Shown here: positions 17,058 through 25,465 of the stretch, in pieces
How the letters are laid out: each line of letters begins with the position of its first letter
How positions within the stretch are numbered: the first letter of the stretch is position 1
Assembly: GCA_002429385.1 (NCBI GenBank)
Contig: DIZL01000035.1
Span: 1-47,913 of the forward strand
DNA: 47,913 nucleotides
Reading direction: 5' to 3'
Origin: Prolixibacteraceae bacterium UBA6029
GTDB taxonomy: Bacteria > Bacteroidota > Bacteroidia > Bacteroidales > Prolixibacteraceae
Notes under the pieces: generated by a model
Databases searched by the model: none
What the model was told of the DNA's origin: nothing
Seen by the model: only the letters and a program-made list of their open reading frames with translations
Made by a program: the position numbers and the translations under genes

Positions 17058-18755
17058 ATGATACGGAAATTGCTAATTAGAGATGTGACAATGAGGGATG
17101 GACAACAATCCCTGTTTGCCACACGTATGAAACAAGCTCAGATCGATCGTCTTTTGCCTTACTACAAAGAAGCAGGCTTTTATGCACTGGAGGTTTGGGG
17201 TGGAGCGGTACCCGATTCGATCATGCGTTATCTGAACGAAGACCCCTGGGAACGCCTCGAAAAAATAAAGAAAGAAATAGGGACCATCTCCCACCTGACC
17301 GCCTTGTCGCGTGGCCGCAATCTGTTTGGATACAATCCTTATCCTGAAGAAGTCATTGAAGGCTTTAACCGCAACGCGGTTCAGTCCGGCATTTCCATCA
17401 TGCGTATCTTTGATGCCCTGAATGATACAAGCAACATCAAATCAACCATTAAATACGTAAAGGAAAACGGCGGCCTGGCCGATTGTGTCACCTGCTACAC
17501 CGTCGATCCTAAATTTACCCGCAAAGAGCGGATCAAAGCAAGGCTGAAAGGAAAACCCCTGCCCAAGGAAATATTTACAATTGACTATTTTGTCAATATG
17601 GCCAAAGTACTTGAGGGTATGGGCGCAGATATGATCACGCTGAAAGACATGGCTGGCTTGATTCCACCGCTTAAGGCCGGAAAAATCATCAAGGCATTTA
17701 AAGAAAATGTGAAGATCCCGATCGATTTCCATACCCATTGTACACCGGGATTTGGACTGGCATCAGCATTAACTGCGATCATCAACGGAGTGGATATCCT
17801 GGATACCGCCATTCTTAATTTTGCCGGAGGACCTGCAGCGCCTTCGTTTGAACTGGTCCAGATCCTTTGCACAAAAATGGGCATTGAAACCGGTGTCAAC
17901 CTGGATGCCGTGGTCAGCATCAACAAACTTCTGAAAGAGATCCGTCTTGAAATGGCCGATATTGACAGTTATAAGATATACCCCATCGATTTTGACATCA
18001 CCAAAGATCAGTTACCTGTTCATATCGACCAGTATTTCGACGACGCTATAAAATATGCTTTGACAAATGATGAAGAAAACCTGATGGATGTCTGCGGAAA
18101 GATTGAGAAATACTTCAACTTCCCTGATCCGGATGAGAAAGTGAAATTTGCTGAAGTGCCAGGCGGTATGTACACCAATATGCTGGCTCAGTTGAAACAA
18201 TTGAAACAGGAAGAATTACTACCTCATGTACTTGAAGTGATACCTACCGTTCGACTGGCTGCAGGATGTCCTCCATTAGTAACGCCAACCAGCCAGATTG
18301 TGGGCGCCCAGGCCGTAAATTGCGTCATCGACGAAAAGCACGGGAATCCATTTTATACAAACAATTCAATTCAGTTTGTAAACCTGGTAAAAGGATCGTA
18401 CGGTAAAACACCGATTCCAATTGATCCCGATTTCCGTGAAAAGATTGCCGGTACCCGTGAAGAGATTCCTTACAATACGTCCGCCTATCAGAAACAGGAT
18501 AATCCATCCTTTCCGCAATACGGTGAGAACGTAAAGCTTGCTTCAAACGAGAAAGAGGAACTGTTACTCGAATTGTTCCCCATGGTTGCCAATAAATTCC
18601 TGTACGATAAAATTGAACGTATCTACGGGGCTAAACTGAAGGAGACGAAAATGCAAAAGCAACTGGCTTATGAAGCTGAAGTTCAGAAATACCTGAATCT
18701 CTCTTCCGAAGAAAAGCAGGCCAGGCTGGTTGATGGTCTTTATCACTGGAATTAA
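17058..18755 (+). CDS. oadA: Oxaloacetate decarboxylase alpha / pyruvate carboxylase B carboxyltransferase subunit
   Basis: 565 residues. HMGL-like TIM barrel: RDVTMRDGQQSLFATRM at 8-24, the Lys to be carboxylated in ITLKDMAGL (Lys 196), metal ligands in DFHTHCTPG (His 225, His 227), and ILNFAGGPAAPSFE. A PYC/OADA conserved domain follows (about 300-480), then a helical tail. The C-terminal biotinyl domain with its MKM motif is absent, so biotin must be carried on a separate protein, as often in Bacteroidota. It transfers CO2 between biotin and pyruvate/oxaloacetate; the direction (anaplerotic or Na+-pumping decarboxylation) depends on partners outside the window. Monocistronic, ended by a strong terminator. 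Confidence 0.9.
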   Translation: MIRKLLIRDVTMRDGQQSLFATRMKQAQIDRLLPYYKEAGFYALEVWGGAVPDSIMRYLNEDPWERLEKIKKEIGTISHLTALSRGRNLFGYNPYPEEVIEGFNRNAVQSGISIMRIFDALNDTSNIKSTIKYVKENGGLADCVTCYTVDPKFTRKERIKARLKGKPLPKEIFTIDYFVNMAKVLEGMGADMITLKDMAGLIPPLKAGKIIKAFKENVKIPIDFHTHCTPGFGLASALTAIINGVDILDTAILNFAGGPAAPSFELVQILCTKMGIETGVNLDAVVSINKLLKEIRLEMADIDSYKIYPIDFDITKDQLPVHIDQYFDDAIKYALTNDEENLMDVCGKIEKYFNFPDPDEKVKFAEVPGGMYTNMLAQLKQLKQEELLPHVLEVIPTVRLAAGCPPLVTPTSQIVGAQAVNCVIDEKHGNPFYTNNSIQFVNLVKGSYGKTPIPIDPDFREKIAGTREEIPYNTSAYQKQDNPSFPQYGENVKLASNEKEELLLELFPMVANKFLYDKIERIYGAKLKETKMQKQLAYEAEVQKYLNLSSEEKQARLVDGLYHWN

Positions 18756-18818
18756 CGAAATACGATTAGCCGTCCTTTAAAAGCGTTGCAGATTTTAACA
18801 GGACCAAATTCATAGTTT

Positions 18819-18862
18819 AACAGGTGGATGCAGGGTTAGCCCTGCATCCACCTGTTTTTTTT
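18819..18862 (+). terminator. Strong rho-independent terminator
   Basis: Perfect 17-bp stem AACAGGTGGATGCAGGG (18819-18835) / CCCTGCATCCACCTGTT (18840-18856), a TTAG loop, and a run of eight T (18855-18862). It terminates the carboxyltransferase gene. Confidence 0.95.
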
Positions 18863-18972
18863 GTTTTGCAGCATGACTCCACCCCTTTTCCCAGCATCGG
18901 CACCCTAAACTTCACCCAAATTCATGTAATTCCACTCCTATTCTATCCATATTCGGGCACCCCTCAAGTGTC

Positions 18973-19016
18973 ACCTTGTGTATACCTTGTGTGTACATTG
19001 TGTGTACCTTGTGTGT
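18973..19016. repeat. Four tandem 11-bp units (ACCTTGTGTGT)
   Basis: Units ACCTTGTGTAT, ACCTTGTGTGT, ACATTGTGTGT and ACCTTGTGTGT lie head to tail without spacing. Downstream the sequence AGCTACAC resembles the GTAGC-type core of the other 11-bp elements, but no clear inverted arm is present. The rest of the gap 18863-19254 holds no gene that I can support. Confidence 0.7.
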
Positions 19017-19254
19017 TCAGAAACACATAAGCTACACATATGGTACTCTTATTCTACACTTAATGTATACTCAAATCCCCTCTCGTTCATACGCCGATAC
19101 AGGTGCAGTGGGTTACAAAAAACAGACCGGATAAAAATTTTACGGGTAGACGAATATTTCTGAAACTTACGAATCAGTTTTAAACAGAGGTCATCGGAAT
19201 CTTTTCTGTGAATACATCTGATCCGGGAAGTCTATACAAATTAAAGGAAAGGTT

Positions 19255-19641
19255 TCAGGAATGAAATTTACGGGTGACAATTACGTAGAGTAAAACCCCA
19301 ACGCCGACTCCTGTAGAGTTTGCCAGGATGTCGTAAAAGTCAAATGAACGGCCCAGATGCATCTCGTATTGCATAATTTCCATGAATATGCCCCAACCGA
19401 TTGTCACCGGAATGATCAGGAACAATCGCATATACTTCTGTTCGGCCTTGACCGCCCAGCTTAAGAGCAGGGAGAGGATGAAATACATCATGAAATGCAC
19501 CACCTTATCAAACCCTTCAAATACAGGTAGTTTGGGAAAATCCTGGGGTGGCAAAAGGGATAAGGCTACTATACATCCCACATAAAGGATCACCAGGATG
19601 AAACGAACAGATTGACTTATACGGAGAAGAAAAGTTATCAT
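19255..19641 (-). CDS. VanZ-like membrane protein
   Basis: 128 residues, four membrane segments. The VanZ-family pattern is clear: DKVVHFMMYFILSLL in the middle, then EIMQ and GRSFDFYDILANSTGVGVG near the end. VanZ-like proteins are widespread; apart from low-level teicoplanin resistance by VanZ itself their role is not settled, and nothing here supports a resistance function. It stands alone on the minus strand between repeat-rich intergenic regions. Confidence 0.85.
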   Translation of the reverse strand: MITFLLRISQSVRFILVILYVGCIVALSLLPPQDFPKLPVFEGFDKVVHFMMYFILSLLLSWAVKAEQKYMRLFLIIPVTIGWGIFMEIMQYEMHLGRSFDFYDILANSTGVGVGVLLYVIVTRKFHS

Positions 19642-20017
19642 GTCAAAAAATGTGTAAAAAGTTTAATGTGTAACTCGAAATACAACGGCAAAAAATATGT
19701 TTACCCAAATATCGGTACTTTTTCCCAAATAATCAATCGGTCAAAGACAATTAATTGCATTTAATTAACCTCAGACCTGATTGACACCAGGACATTCAGA
19801 AGGAACATCCCGGATGGTCCATAAACTCAGGATTCCTGTTTTACAACAATTCTGAGGTATTTCACGCTAAAAATGCTGGTTATTCAACAATAATTAGTAA
19901 GTTAGTCTTTTGGAAATCAGGATCAGTTGTTTGCCCGGATAGGTGATAAAACTATTCGGAGTCCTGACGAAAGTCGAATAATTAATGAACAACGATGCTG
20001 AATGGCGTATGAACTAA
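19642..20017. other. Gene-free stretch before the acetyltransferase
   Basis: 376 bases between divergent genes. No exact promoter box, terminator-like hairpin or repeat stood out; only a short CAGGATTCCTG-type inverted repeat near 19829. It must contain the promoters of both flanking genes. Confidence 0.4.
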
Positions 20018-20512
20018 ATGTTTAATCCTATGCAGATTGATATATCCAGAATTAACATCCGTGAGATCGGGGCCAGTGAAGTCGAACTTCTAACGACCTA
20101 TCGGATGGCCTATCTTGAAGAAATGCAGGGGGAGCGAACTGAAGAATATCGGCAAAAGTTGAAAAAGGAACTCGCTGTATATTTCACTCAGGCACTTTAT
20201 GAGAACCGGGTTTTTGCTTTTCTGGCCGAACAGGATGGCGAAATGCTAAGTTTTGGTGCGATGGTACTGAAGAAGATCCCGGGCGATTTCAACCAATCTT
20301 CCTATCTGGAAGGCGACATCCTGAATATGTACACCATACCTTCAGCCCGACGTAAAGGCATTTCGGCGATGATCCTTGAACAACTCCTGATCGGGGCAAG
20401 ATTGCGTGGAGTCAGTAAAGTGGCGCTCCATACTTCGAAGGACGGCGAAAAACTATACCGCAAATTTGGATTCGCCGAACCGGTTTATCCTGTTCTGGAA
20501 CTGAATCTTTAA
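20018..20512 (+). CDS. GNAT-family N-acetyltransferase
   Basis: 164 residues with the acetyl-CoA-binding core of the GNAT fold: the beta4 strand DILNMYTIPSARRKGISAMILEQLL contains the motif A pattern (R-R-K-G-I-S), followed by VALHTSKDGEKLYRKFGF (motif B). The acceptor is unknown. ATGs at 20018 and 20030 are both possible starts. The stop codon is 12 nt before the SpoIID-like gene, so the two are likely co-transcribed, which hints at a cell-wall or muropeptide-related acceptor (inference from context only). Confidence 0.85.
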   Translation: MFNPMQIDISRINIREIGASEVELLTTYRMAYLEEMQGERTEEYRQKLKKELAVYFTQALYENRVFAFLAEQDGEMLSFGAMVLKKIPGDFNQSSYLEGDILNMYTIPSARRKGISAMILEQLLIGARLRGVSKVALHTSKDGEKLYRKFGFAEPVYPVLELNL

Positions 20513-20524
20513 AAAAATATCGAT

Positions 20525-21856
20525 ATGACTGAACCACAATTACGCATTGGAATCATGTACCGGCAGGAGATCATCTTCAGGCTGAACGAAAGATATTTAC
20601 TTGCTCCCAACGGAGTTCCCTTCGTAGGAATCCACAAGGTAGAATACCGTGATGGCATGATATGGTTGAATGATGAGATGACTGATGAAGAAACCCTTGT
20701 TTTTAATCCGGTCCGTTATCATGAGGCTTCTTTTGAACTGAACGATGTGATCATTGGTGTTAATTTCCACTGGGAACGAAAAGAAGATCAGCAGTTTAAA
20801 GGCTCACTGGAGATCAGCATTGAGAATGAAAAGCTGACTGCAGTCAACATCATCCCTCTTGAAGATTATCTGGTCAGTGTTATTTCGTCGGAGATGAGCG
20901 CTACAAGTCATCCTGAACTGTTAAAGGCACATGCGGTCATTTCACGTTCATGGCTTCTGGCACAGATCAATAAAGGGTGTGAACTGAAAAGCGCCAAAAA
21001 GGATTACAAGAGTATTTCTGAAACACCTGAAGAATATATCCGCTGGTACGACCGTGAGGATCATCTCAATTTTGATGTTTGTGGCGATGACCATTGTCAG
21101 CGCTACCAGGGTATTACGCGCCAGTCCACTCCTGAGGCGGAAATGGCAGTAGCTGAAACCAATGGAATGATGCTGATCTACGATGATAAGGTCTGCGATG
21201 CCCGCTTCTCAAAATGCTGCGGGGGTATGACCGAAAGCTTTGAAAACGTATGGGAGCCTGAAGTTCATCCTTACCTGGAATCCATAATTGACAATCAACA
21301 GCCTCCTGAAGGGTTTGAGGCAGATCTCACCCGGGAAGAAGATGCTGACAAATGGATCCGAAACACACCAACAGCATTCTGCAACACACGCGATGAAGAG
21401 ATTCTTTCGCAGGTGCTGAATGATTACGACCAAGAGACCAAAGACTTTTACCGCTGGAAGCTTACATATAGTCAGGCTGATCTGGCTGAACTCATTGCCC
21501 GAAAATCAGGAAGGGATTTCGGTTCAATAGTGGATTTGATACCAGTTGAGAGGGGCAAATCGGAACGACTTACCAAGCTGAAAATAGTTGGAACCAAGCG
21601 CACCTTGATCATTGGTAAAGAACTTGAAATCCGAAAGACCTTATCCGAATCGCATCTGTACAGTTCAGCATTTGTAGTCGACAAAGTGAATGTAGTGAAT
21701 GGAATTGCGCAGGAATTTGTACTTTCCGGCGCCGGTTGGGGACATGGTGTTGGCCTTTGCCAGATCGGCGCTGCTATGATGGGCGCCAAAGGATATAAAT
21801 ATAATGAGATTCTTTTGCATTATTTCAAGGGGGCTGTCATTTCGAAGGAGTATTAG
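20525..21856 (+). CDS. SpoIID/LytB-domain protein
   Basis: 443 residues. The SpoIID/LytB domain is recognisable from VISSEMSATSHPELLKAHAVISRSW (about 118-142), ARFSKCCGGMTESFENVW, and the terminal GAGWGHGVGLCQIGAAMMG. In Bacillus SpoIID is a peptidoglycan lytic transglycosylase acting on denuded glycan strands; LytB is an amidase enhancer. This is the non-sporulating Bacteroidota form with a longer N-terminus. No signal peptide is evident, so it may act in the cytoplasm on imported muropeptides or leave by another route. It lies between a GNAT gene and an AmpG-like permease. Confidence 0.88.
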   Translation: MTEPQLRIGIMYRQEIIFRLNERYLLAPNGVPFVGIHKVEYRDGMIWLNDEMTDEETLVFNPVRYHEASFELNDVIIGVNFHWERKEDQQFKGSLEISIENEKLTAVNIIPLEDYLVSVISSEMSATSHPELLKAHAVISRSWLLAQINKGCELKSAKKDYKSISETPEEYIRWYDREDHLNFDVCGDDHCQRYQGITRQSTPEAEMAVAETNGMMLIYDDKVCDARFSKCCGGMTESFENVWEPEVHPYLESIIDNQQPPEGFEADLTREEDADKWIRNTPTAFCNTRDEEILSQVLNDYDQETKDFYRWKLTYSQADLAELIARKSGRDFGSIVDLIPVERGKSERLTKLKIVGTKRTLIIGKELEIRKTLSESHLYSSAFVVDKVNVVNGIAQEFVLSGAGWGHGVGLCQIGAAMMGAKGYKYNEILLHYFKGAVISKEY

Positions 21857-21975
21857 ACGTCATTTGCTGCGCGTCATTAGCTTTGCGTCATTTATAGTCA
21901 TTGATTGTAGCTACACAAACGACTAAATGACTATTAAATGACCATTAAATGACTATCAATGACAAATGTCCAAGA
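21857..21975. repeat. Imperfect inverted repeat with 11-bp units around TGTAGCTACA
   Basis: The left side carries four GTCATT blocks (21859, 21873, 21887, 21897), the right side four AATGAC blocks (21926, 21937, 21948, 21958) spaced 11, 11 and 10 bp. The centre is the perfect 10-bp palindrome TGTAGCTACA (21906-21915). It lies between the SpoIID and AmpG-like genes and starts at the SpoIID stop codon. Confidence 0.7.
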
Positions 21976-22020
21976 TCCAATAACGAATAATCAATAACCA
22001 ATTAACAAAAGAGACGATCG

Positions 22021-23901
22021 ATGAGTAAACAAACCGGAGAGCCGAAGCAACGAAATCCATGGGCATGGATTCCGACCCTCTATTTTGCCGAAGGAATTCC
22101 TTATGCAGTTGCAGCAACTACAGTTGCATTGATCATGTTTAAACGTCTTGGAATTTCTAATGCGGAATCCACTTTTTATACTAGCTGGTTATATCTACCA
22201 TGGGTTATCAAACCTATTTGGAGTCCCTTTGTTGACTTGCTAAAAACAAAAAGGTGGTGGATTGTCCTTATGGAACTAGTGATTGGTGCCATATTGGGAG
22301 GTGTTGCTCTGGCTATTCCGTTGCCCGGCTTTTTCAAGATTACCATGATCTTTTTGTGGTTACTGGCATTTAGTTCAGCCACTCATGATATCTCAGCTGA
22401 TGGTTTTTACATGCTGGGACTTAATGAACACCAACAGGCCTATTTTGTGGGTATCCGCAGCACGTTTTACCGCATTGCCATGATTACCGGGCAAGGATTA
22501 CTGATCATTCTGGCCGGATTCTTCGAGACATCCACGGGACTTCCCCCGATAGAGATTGCTACTTCAGCAAGTCCTTCCTTTTCGAAAGAAATCAGGATGC
22601 CTGAAATACCGCAACAGCTATCGGCAAGGGAAGGTCAAACCTTTTTTGCTGTATTCCCACAGCAAGCGGAAATATCCACACAGAATATTCCGGCAGAAAA
22701 ATTGGATTCCATCCGTAAGGTTGTTGTGGCCTACAATCAAAACAACGGTTTCGTCACTAATCAGTCAGGAAATACGGGTACTAGTAACACAAGAGAAGAA
22801 GAATCATGGTGGTCGGCTTCAGTTTCAAAGCCTCTGGGCAATTTTCTGAAAGAGCATTTTCAGACTAAAGTACAAGCGGTTTCAGGAAAGACATTAACAG
22901 GCAACGCCGCCATTGTAGCCATCAGGCTAAGCACCAAACCGGAAGAAAATAAAGAGATGGTCCTTAATGTGAAATTCAGGAATGGCGACAACAGTATTCA
23001 CCTTCTGGAAGGCGAACGCATCACTTTCAATGCAGCAAATCAGGATAAACCAGCCTATCTTCTCTTTCAATGCGACCCGAAACTGAACAGACCCACCCAA
23101 GCGGTATTTAAAGGGACTTCAGGAAACATTCACCTGGCGTGGAGTATCACATTTTTAATATTGGCCGGAATGTTTGTGCTTTTCTCCATCTATCACCGTT
23201 TTATATTGCCCTATCCGAAATCGGACAAGCAAGCGGTTGGGCAGGGACAAGATTTATTCAAAGAGTTTTTCAGGACTTTTGGCTCCTTCTTCAAGCGGAA
23301 AGATATTGGTGTAATAATAGCATTTCTGATGTTCTACCGTGTCGGGGAGGCCCAACTCATAAAAATGGCCTCACCATTCATGCTTGATCCACGGCAATTG
23401 GGCGGTCTTGGACTGACTACCGGAGATGTGGGATTACTGTACGGAACCTTCGGCATACTGGCCCTTACGATTGGGGGAATACTTGGAGGAATTGCCGCCT
23501 CGTCCAAAGGGTTTAAATACTGGCTATGGTGGATGGTCCTGGCCATCAATATCCCCCATCTGGCATACGTCTATATGTCGTTTGCACAACCTGAAAATCA
23601 ACTCATAATTGGGTTATGTGTTACACTCGAACAGTTTAGTTACGGTTTCGGATTTACTGCTTATATGCTTTATATGATCTATATATCAGAAGGGCAACAT
23701 AAAACCGCACACTTTGCTATTGCAACAGGGTTCATGGCCCTGGGAATGATGCTCCCGGGAATGTTTTCAGGATGGCTGCAGGAAATCATCGGCTATCAGC
23801 ACTTCTTCGTCTGGGTGATGCTGTGCATGATTCCCGGGATGATTCCGGTATTCTTTATCAGGGTAAAACCTGAATTTGGGATTAAAAGGAAAGAAGAATA
23901 G
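22021..23901 (+). CDS. AmpG-like MFS permease with a large periplasmic insert
   Basis: 626 residues, far longer than E. coli AmpG (491). N-terminal half: NPWAWIPTLYFAEGIPYAV (TM1), SWLYLPWVIKPIWSPFVD (TM2, typical of AmpG/acetyl-CoA transporter-type MFS), TM3 at 80-100, TM4 at 106-130 and TM5 at 141-168. An insert of about 200 polar residues (170-368) follows, then TM6 (WSITFLILAGMFVLFSIY) and six further helices. By topology the insert, between TM5 and TM6, faces the periplasm. Family knowledge suggests import of muropeptides or similar sugars. It shares strand and context with GNAT and SpoIID genes but is separated by a 165-bp gap holding a repeat element. The start at 22021 fits the first helix. 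Confidence 0.82.
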   Translation: MSKQTGEPKQRNPWAWIPTLYFAEGIPYAVAATTVALIMFKRLGISNAESTFYTSWLYLPWVIKPIWSPFVDLLKTKRWWIVLMELVIGAILGGVALAIPLPGFFKITMIFLWLLAFSSATHDISADGFYMLGLNEHQQAYFVGIRSTFYRIAMITGQGLLIILAGFFETSTGLPPIEIATSASPSFSKEIRMPEIPQQLSAREGQTFFAVFPQQAEISTQNIPAEKLDSIRKVVVAYNQNNGFVTNQSGNTGTSNTREEESWWSASVSKPLGNFLKEHFQTKVQAVSGKTLTGNAAIVAIRLSTKPEENKEMVLNVKFRNGDNSIHLLEGERITFNAANQDKPAYLLFQCDPKLNRPTQAVFKGTSGNIHLAWSITFLILAGMFVLFSIYHRFILPYPKSDKQAVGQGQDLFKEFFRTFGSFFKRKDIGVIIAFLMFYRVGEAQLIKMASPFMLDPRQLGGLGLTTGDVGLLYGTFGILALTIGGILGGIAASSKGFKYWLWWMVLAINIPHLAYVYMSFAQPENQLIIGLCVTLEQFSYGFGFTAYMLYMIYISEGQHKTAHFAIATGFMALGMMLPGMFSGWLQEIIGYQHFFVWVMLCMIPGMIPVFFIRVKPEFGIKRKEE

Positions 23902-23934
23902 AGACAATCTTTATCGCAAAAACGTTATAAAAAT

Positions 23935-23995
23935 CTCACGCAAAGGCGCAGAGACGCTAAGGAAAAAAAACTTTGAGTCTTTGCGTCTTTGCGAG
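23935..23995. repeat. Imperfect inverted repeat of 8-bp TTTGCGTC-type units
   Basis: Left arm 23935-23961 (CTCACGCAAAGGCGCAGAG...) and right arm 23971-23995 (CTTTGAGTCTTTGCGTC...) pair imperfectly around an A-rich loop. Each arm is about three 8-bp units. Such elements are common between genes in Bacteroidota. This one lies between the permease and rhuM genes and could also act as a transcription stop. Confidence 0.7.
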
Positions 23996-24030
23996 AAAAA
24001 TAAATCACTTTGCGAAATAACATATTGACT

Positions 24031-25020
24031 ATGGAAAATCAATCGGAAATATTGTTTTATACTGCCGAAGATGGCAAAACAAAACTTCAGGTAAGGCTCG
24101 AAGACGAAACGGTTTGGCTAAGTCAAAAACAAATTGCTGACTTGTTTGACAAGAGCCGGGTAACGATTACAGAACACATAAAAAATGTTTTTGCCGAGGG
24201 TGAGTTAGAGGAGAATTCAGTATGTCGGAATTTCCGACATACTGCCGAAGATAGCAAAACCTATGATACACAATATTATAATCTTGATGTGATTATATCG
24301 GTTGGTTATCGGGTAAAATCGCTAAGAGGTACACAATTTCGTATTTGGGCAACTCAACGTCTAAAAGAGTATATCATAAAAGGCTTTTCCTTAGACGATG
24401 AACGATTAAAGCAAGGTGGTAAAAGCTCCCGCTATTTTCAGGAACTGCTCCAACGCATCAGGGATATCCGGAGTAGTGAAAGGAATTTCTACCAGCAGGT
24501 TACAGATATTTATGCTACCAGCATTGATTACAAACCTAAAGATGAGATAACTCAAAGATTCTTTGCCACGGTACAAAACAAAATGCATTTTGCCGTTCAT
24601 GGTCAAACGGCTGCCGAATTGATTAAAAGCCGGGCCGACAGCTCAAAACCATTAATGGGCCTTGTAAACTTTAAGGGTGATTACATTACGGCGCAGGACG
24701 TGAAAACAGCAAAGAACTACCTGACAGAGAAAGAACTCAACCAACTGAACTTGATCGTGTCACTCTATTTGGATTTTGCCGAGTTACAGGCTTCCAATGA
24801 GCGACCAATGAAAATGGTTGAATGGATTGCAAAACTCGATCAGTTTCTGGCCTTGAGCGAAAAAAAATTGTTACAGAATGCCGGAAAAGTATCTGCCGAA
24901 GAGGCAACAAGGAAGGCCATTGATGAATTTGAAAAATACAGGTCAGAGCGAATTAAAAATCACATTTCAGATTTCGATAAGGCAATCAAAGAATTAGAGA
25001 AAAAGACAAAAAAGGATTAA
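24031..25020 (+). CDS. RhuM-family protein
   Basis: 329 residues from the ATG at 24031; the frame is open to a TTG at 24010, within a near-promoter sequence. The RhuM (virulence_RhuM) signature is strong: VWLSQKQIADLFDKSRVTITEHIKN (helix-turn-helix-like, about 27-51), YYNLDVIISVGYRVKS, RGTQFRIWATQRLKEYIIKGFSLDDERLK, and a C-terminal SxKPLMGLVNFKGDYIT segment followed by coiled-coil-like helices. Named after a Salmonella pathogenicity-island gene; biochemical function is unknown, and such genes are often found in mobile or defence-rich regions. A 27-bp palindrome lies inside the coding region (24218-24244). Confidence 0.88.
   Translation: MENQSEILFYTAEDGKTKLQVRLEDETVWLSQKQIADLFDKSRVTITEHIKNVFAEGELEENSVCRNFRHTAEDSKTYDTQYYNLDVIISVGYRVKSLRGTQFRIWATQRLKEYIIKGFSLDDERLKQGGKSSRYFQELLQRIRDIRSSERNFYQQVTDIYATSIDYKPKDEITQRFFATVQNKMHFAVHGQTAAELIKSRADSSKPLMGLVNFKGDYITAQDVKTAKNYLTEKELNQLNLIVSLYLDFAELQASNERPMKMVEWIAKLDQFLALSEKKLLQNAGKVSAEEATRKAIDEFEKYRSERIKNHISDFDKAIKELEKKTKKD
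24218..24244. repeat. Perfect 13-bp-arm palindrome inside the rhuM-family gene
   Basis: CAGTATGTCGGAA (24218-24230), one central T, then TTCCGACATACTG (24232-24244). It encodes the residues around SVCRNFRHTAE. The half-site TGTCGGA recurs three times in tandem at 25248-25274, 230 bp past the stop codon. Confidence 0.85.
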
Positions 25021-25023
25021 GCC

Positions 25024-25176
25024 ATGGCAAAGAAAAAAGCAAGCTCCATCAATGAGTAAAAAATGGTTATTCCATTGGATCAGGCAATCCCGGAAATTGA
25101 AGGACGTAAAGCCCGGGAAATTCTTTACCAACAGCAATATCTGATCTTCTATCTCTCTTTTTATATACATAAATGA
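25024..25176 (+). pseudogene. Possible decayed small ORF behind rhuM
   Basis: An ATG 3 nt after the rhuM stop codon opens MAKKKASSINE and meets TAA at 25057. The same frame continues with an ATG at 25063 for 37 residues (MVIPLDQAIPEIEGRKAREI...) to TGA at 25174. Read together this looks like a 50-codon gene interrupted by one stop codon. I do not recognise the product. It could equally be non-coding. Confidence 0.3.
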
Positions 25177-25465
25177 ATTATTCCTGCAAATACATATTTA
25201 AATTATCAATTTACGGGGAAAGTAAATATTTTCTATGAATTACTAAATTGTCGGAGTTGTCGGAGTTGTCGGAAACACTATTGAGGAGGTGACTATCCTT
25301 ATTTTTAATAGTCACCTGCTCAGTCACCGCCACTCGATTTGGGTGCTAAAGAGCCAAGTATATAGCAGTGTGACCTCTTTGAGGTCAATCCGAACATGCA
25401 TTGAGTTTTTTAGCAGACCCTAATTACTCATTCTGTTCAAGTTATATTCTTCAATGTTAGGGTAG
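25177..25465. other. Repeat- and hairpin-rich non-coding stretch
   Basis: Contains three tandem 9-bp units TTGTCGGAG/A (25248-25274); a 10-bp stem AGGTGACTAT / ATAGTCACCT (25287-25296, 25308-25317); and a 7-bp stem TGACCTC / GAGGTCA (25371-25377, 25381-25387). No gene is seen. Confidence 0.6.

Noticed and set aside
18824..19163. Two short plus-strand frames after the carboxyltransferase gene
   Set aside because: They begin inside the terminator and read through the ACCTTGTGTGT array; no recognisable content.
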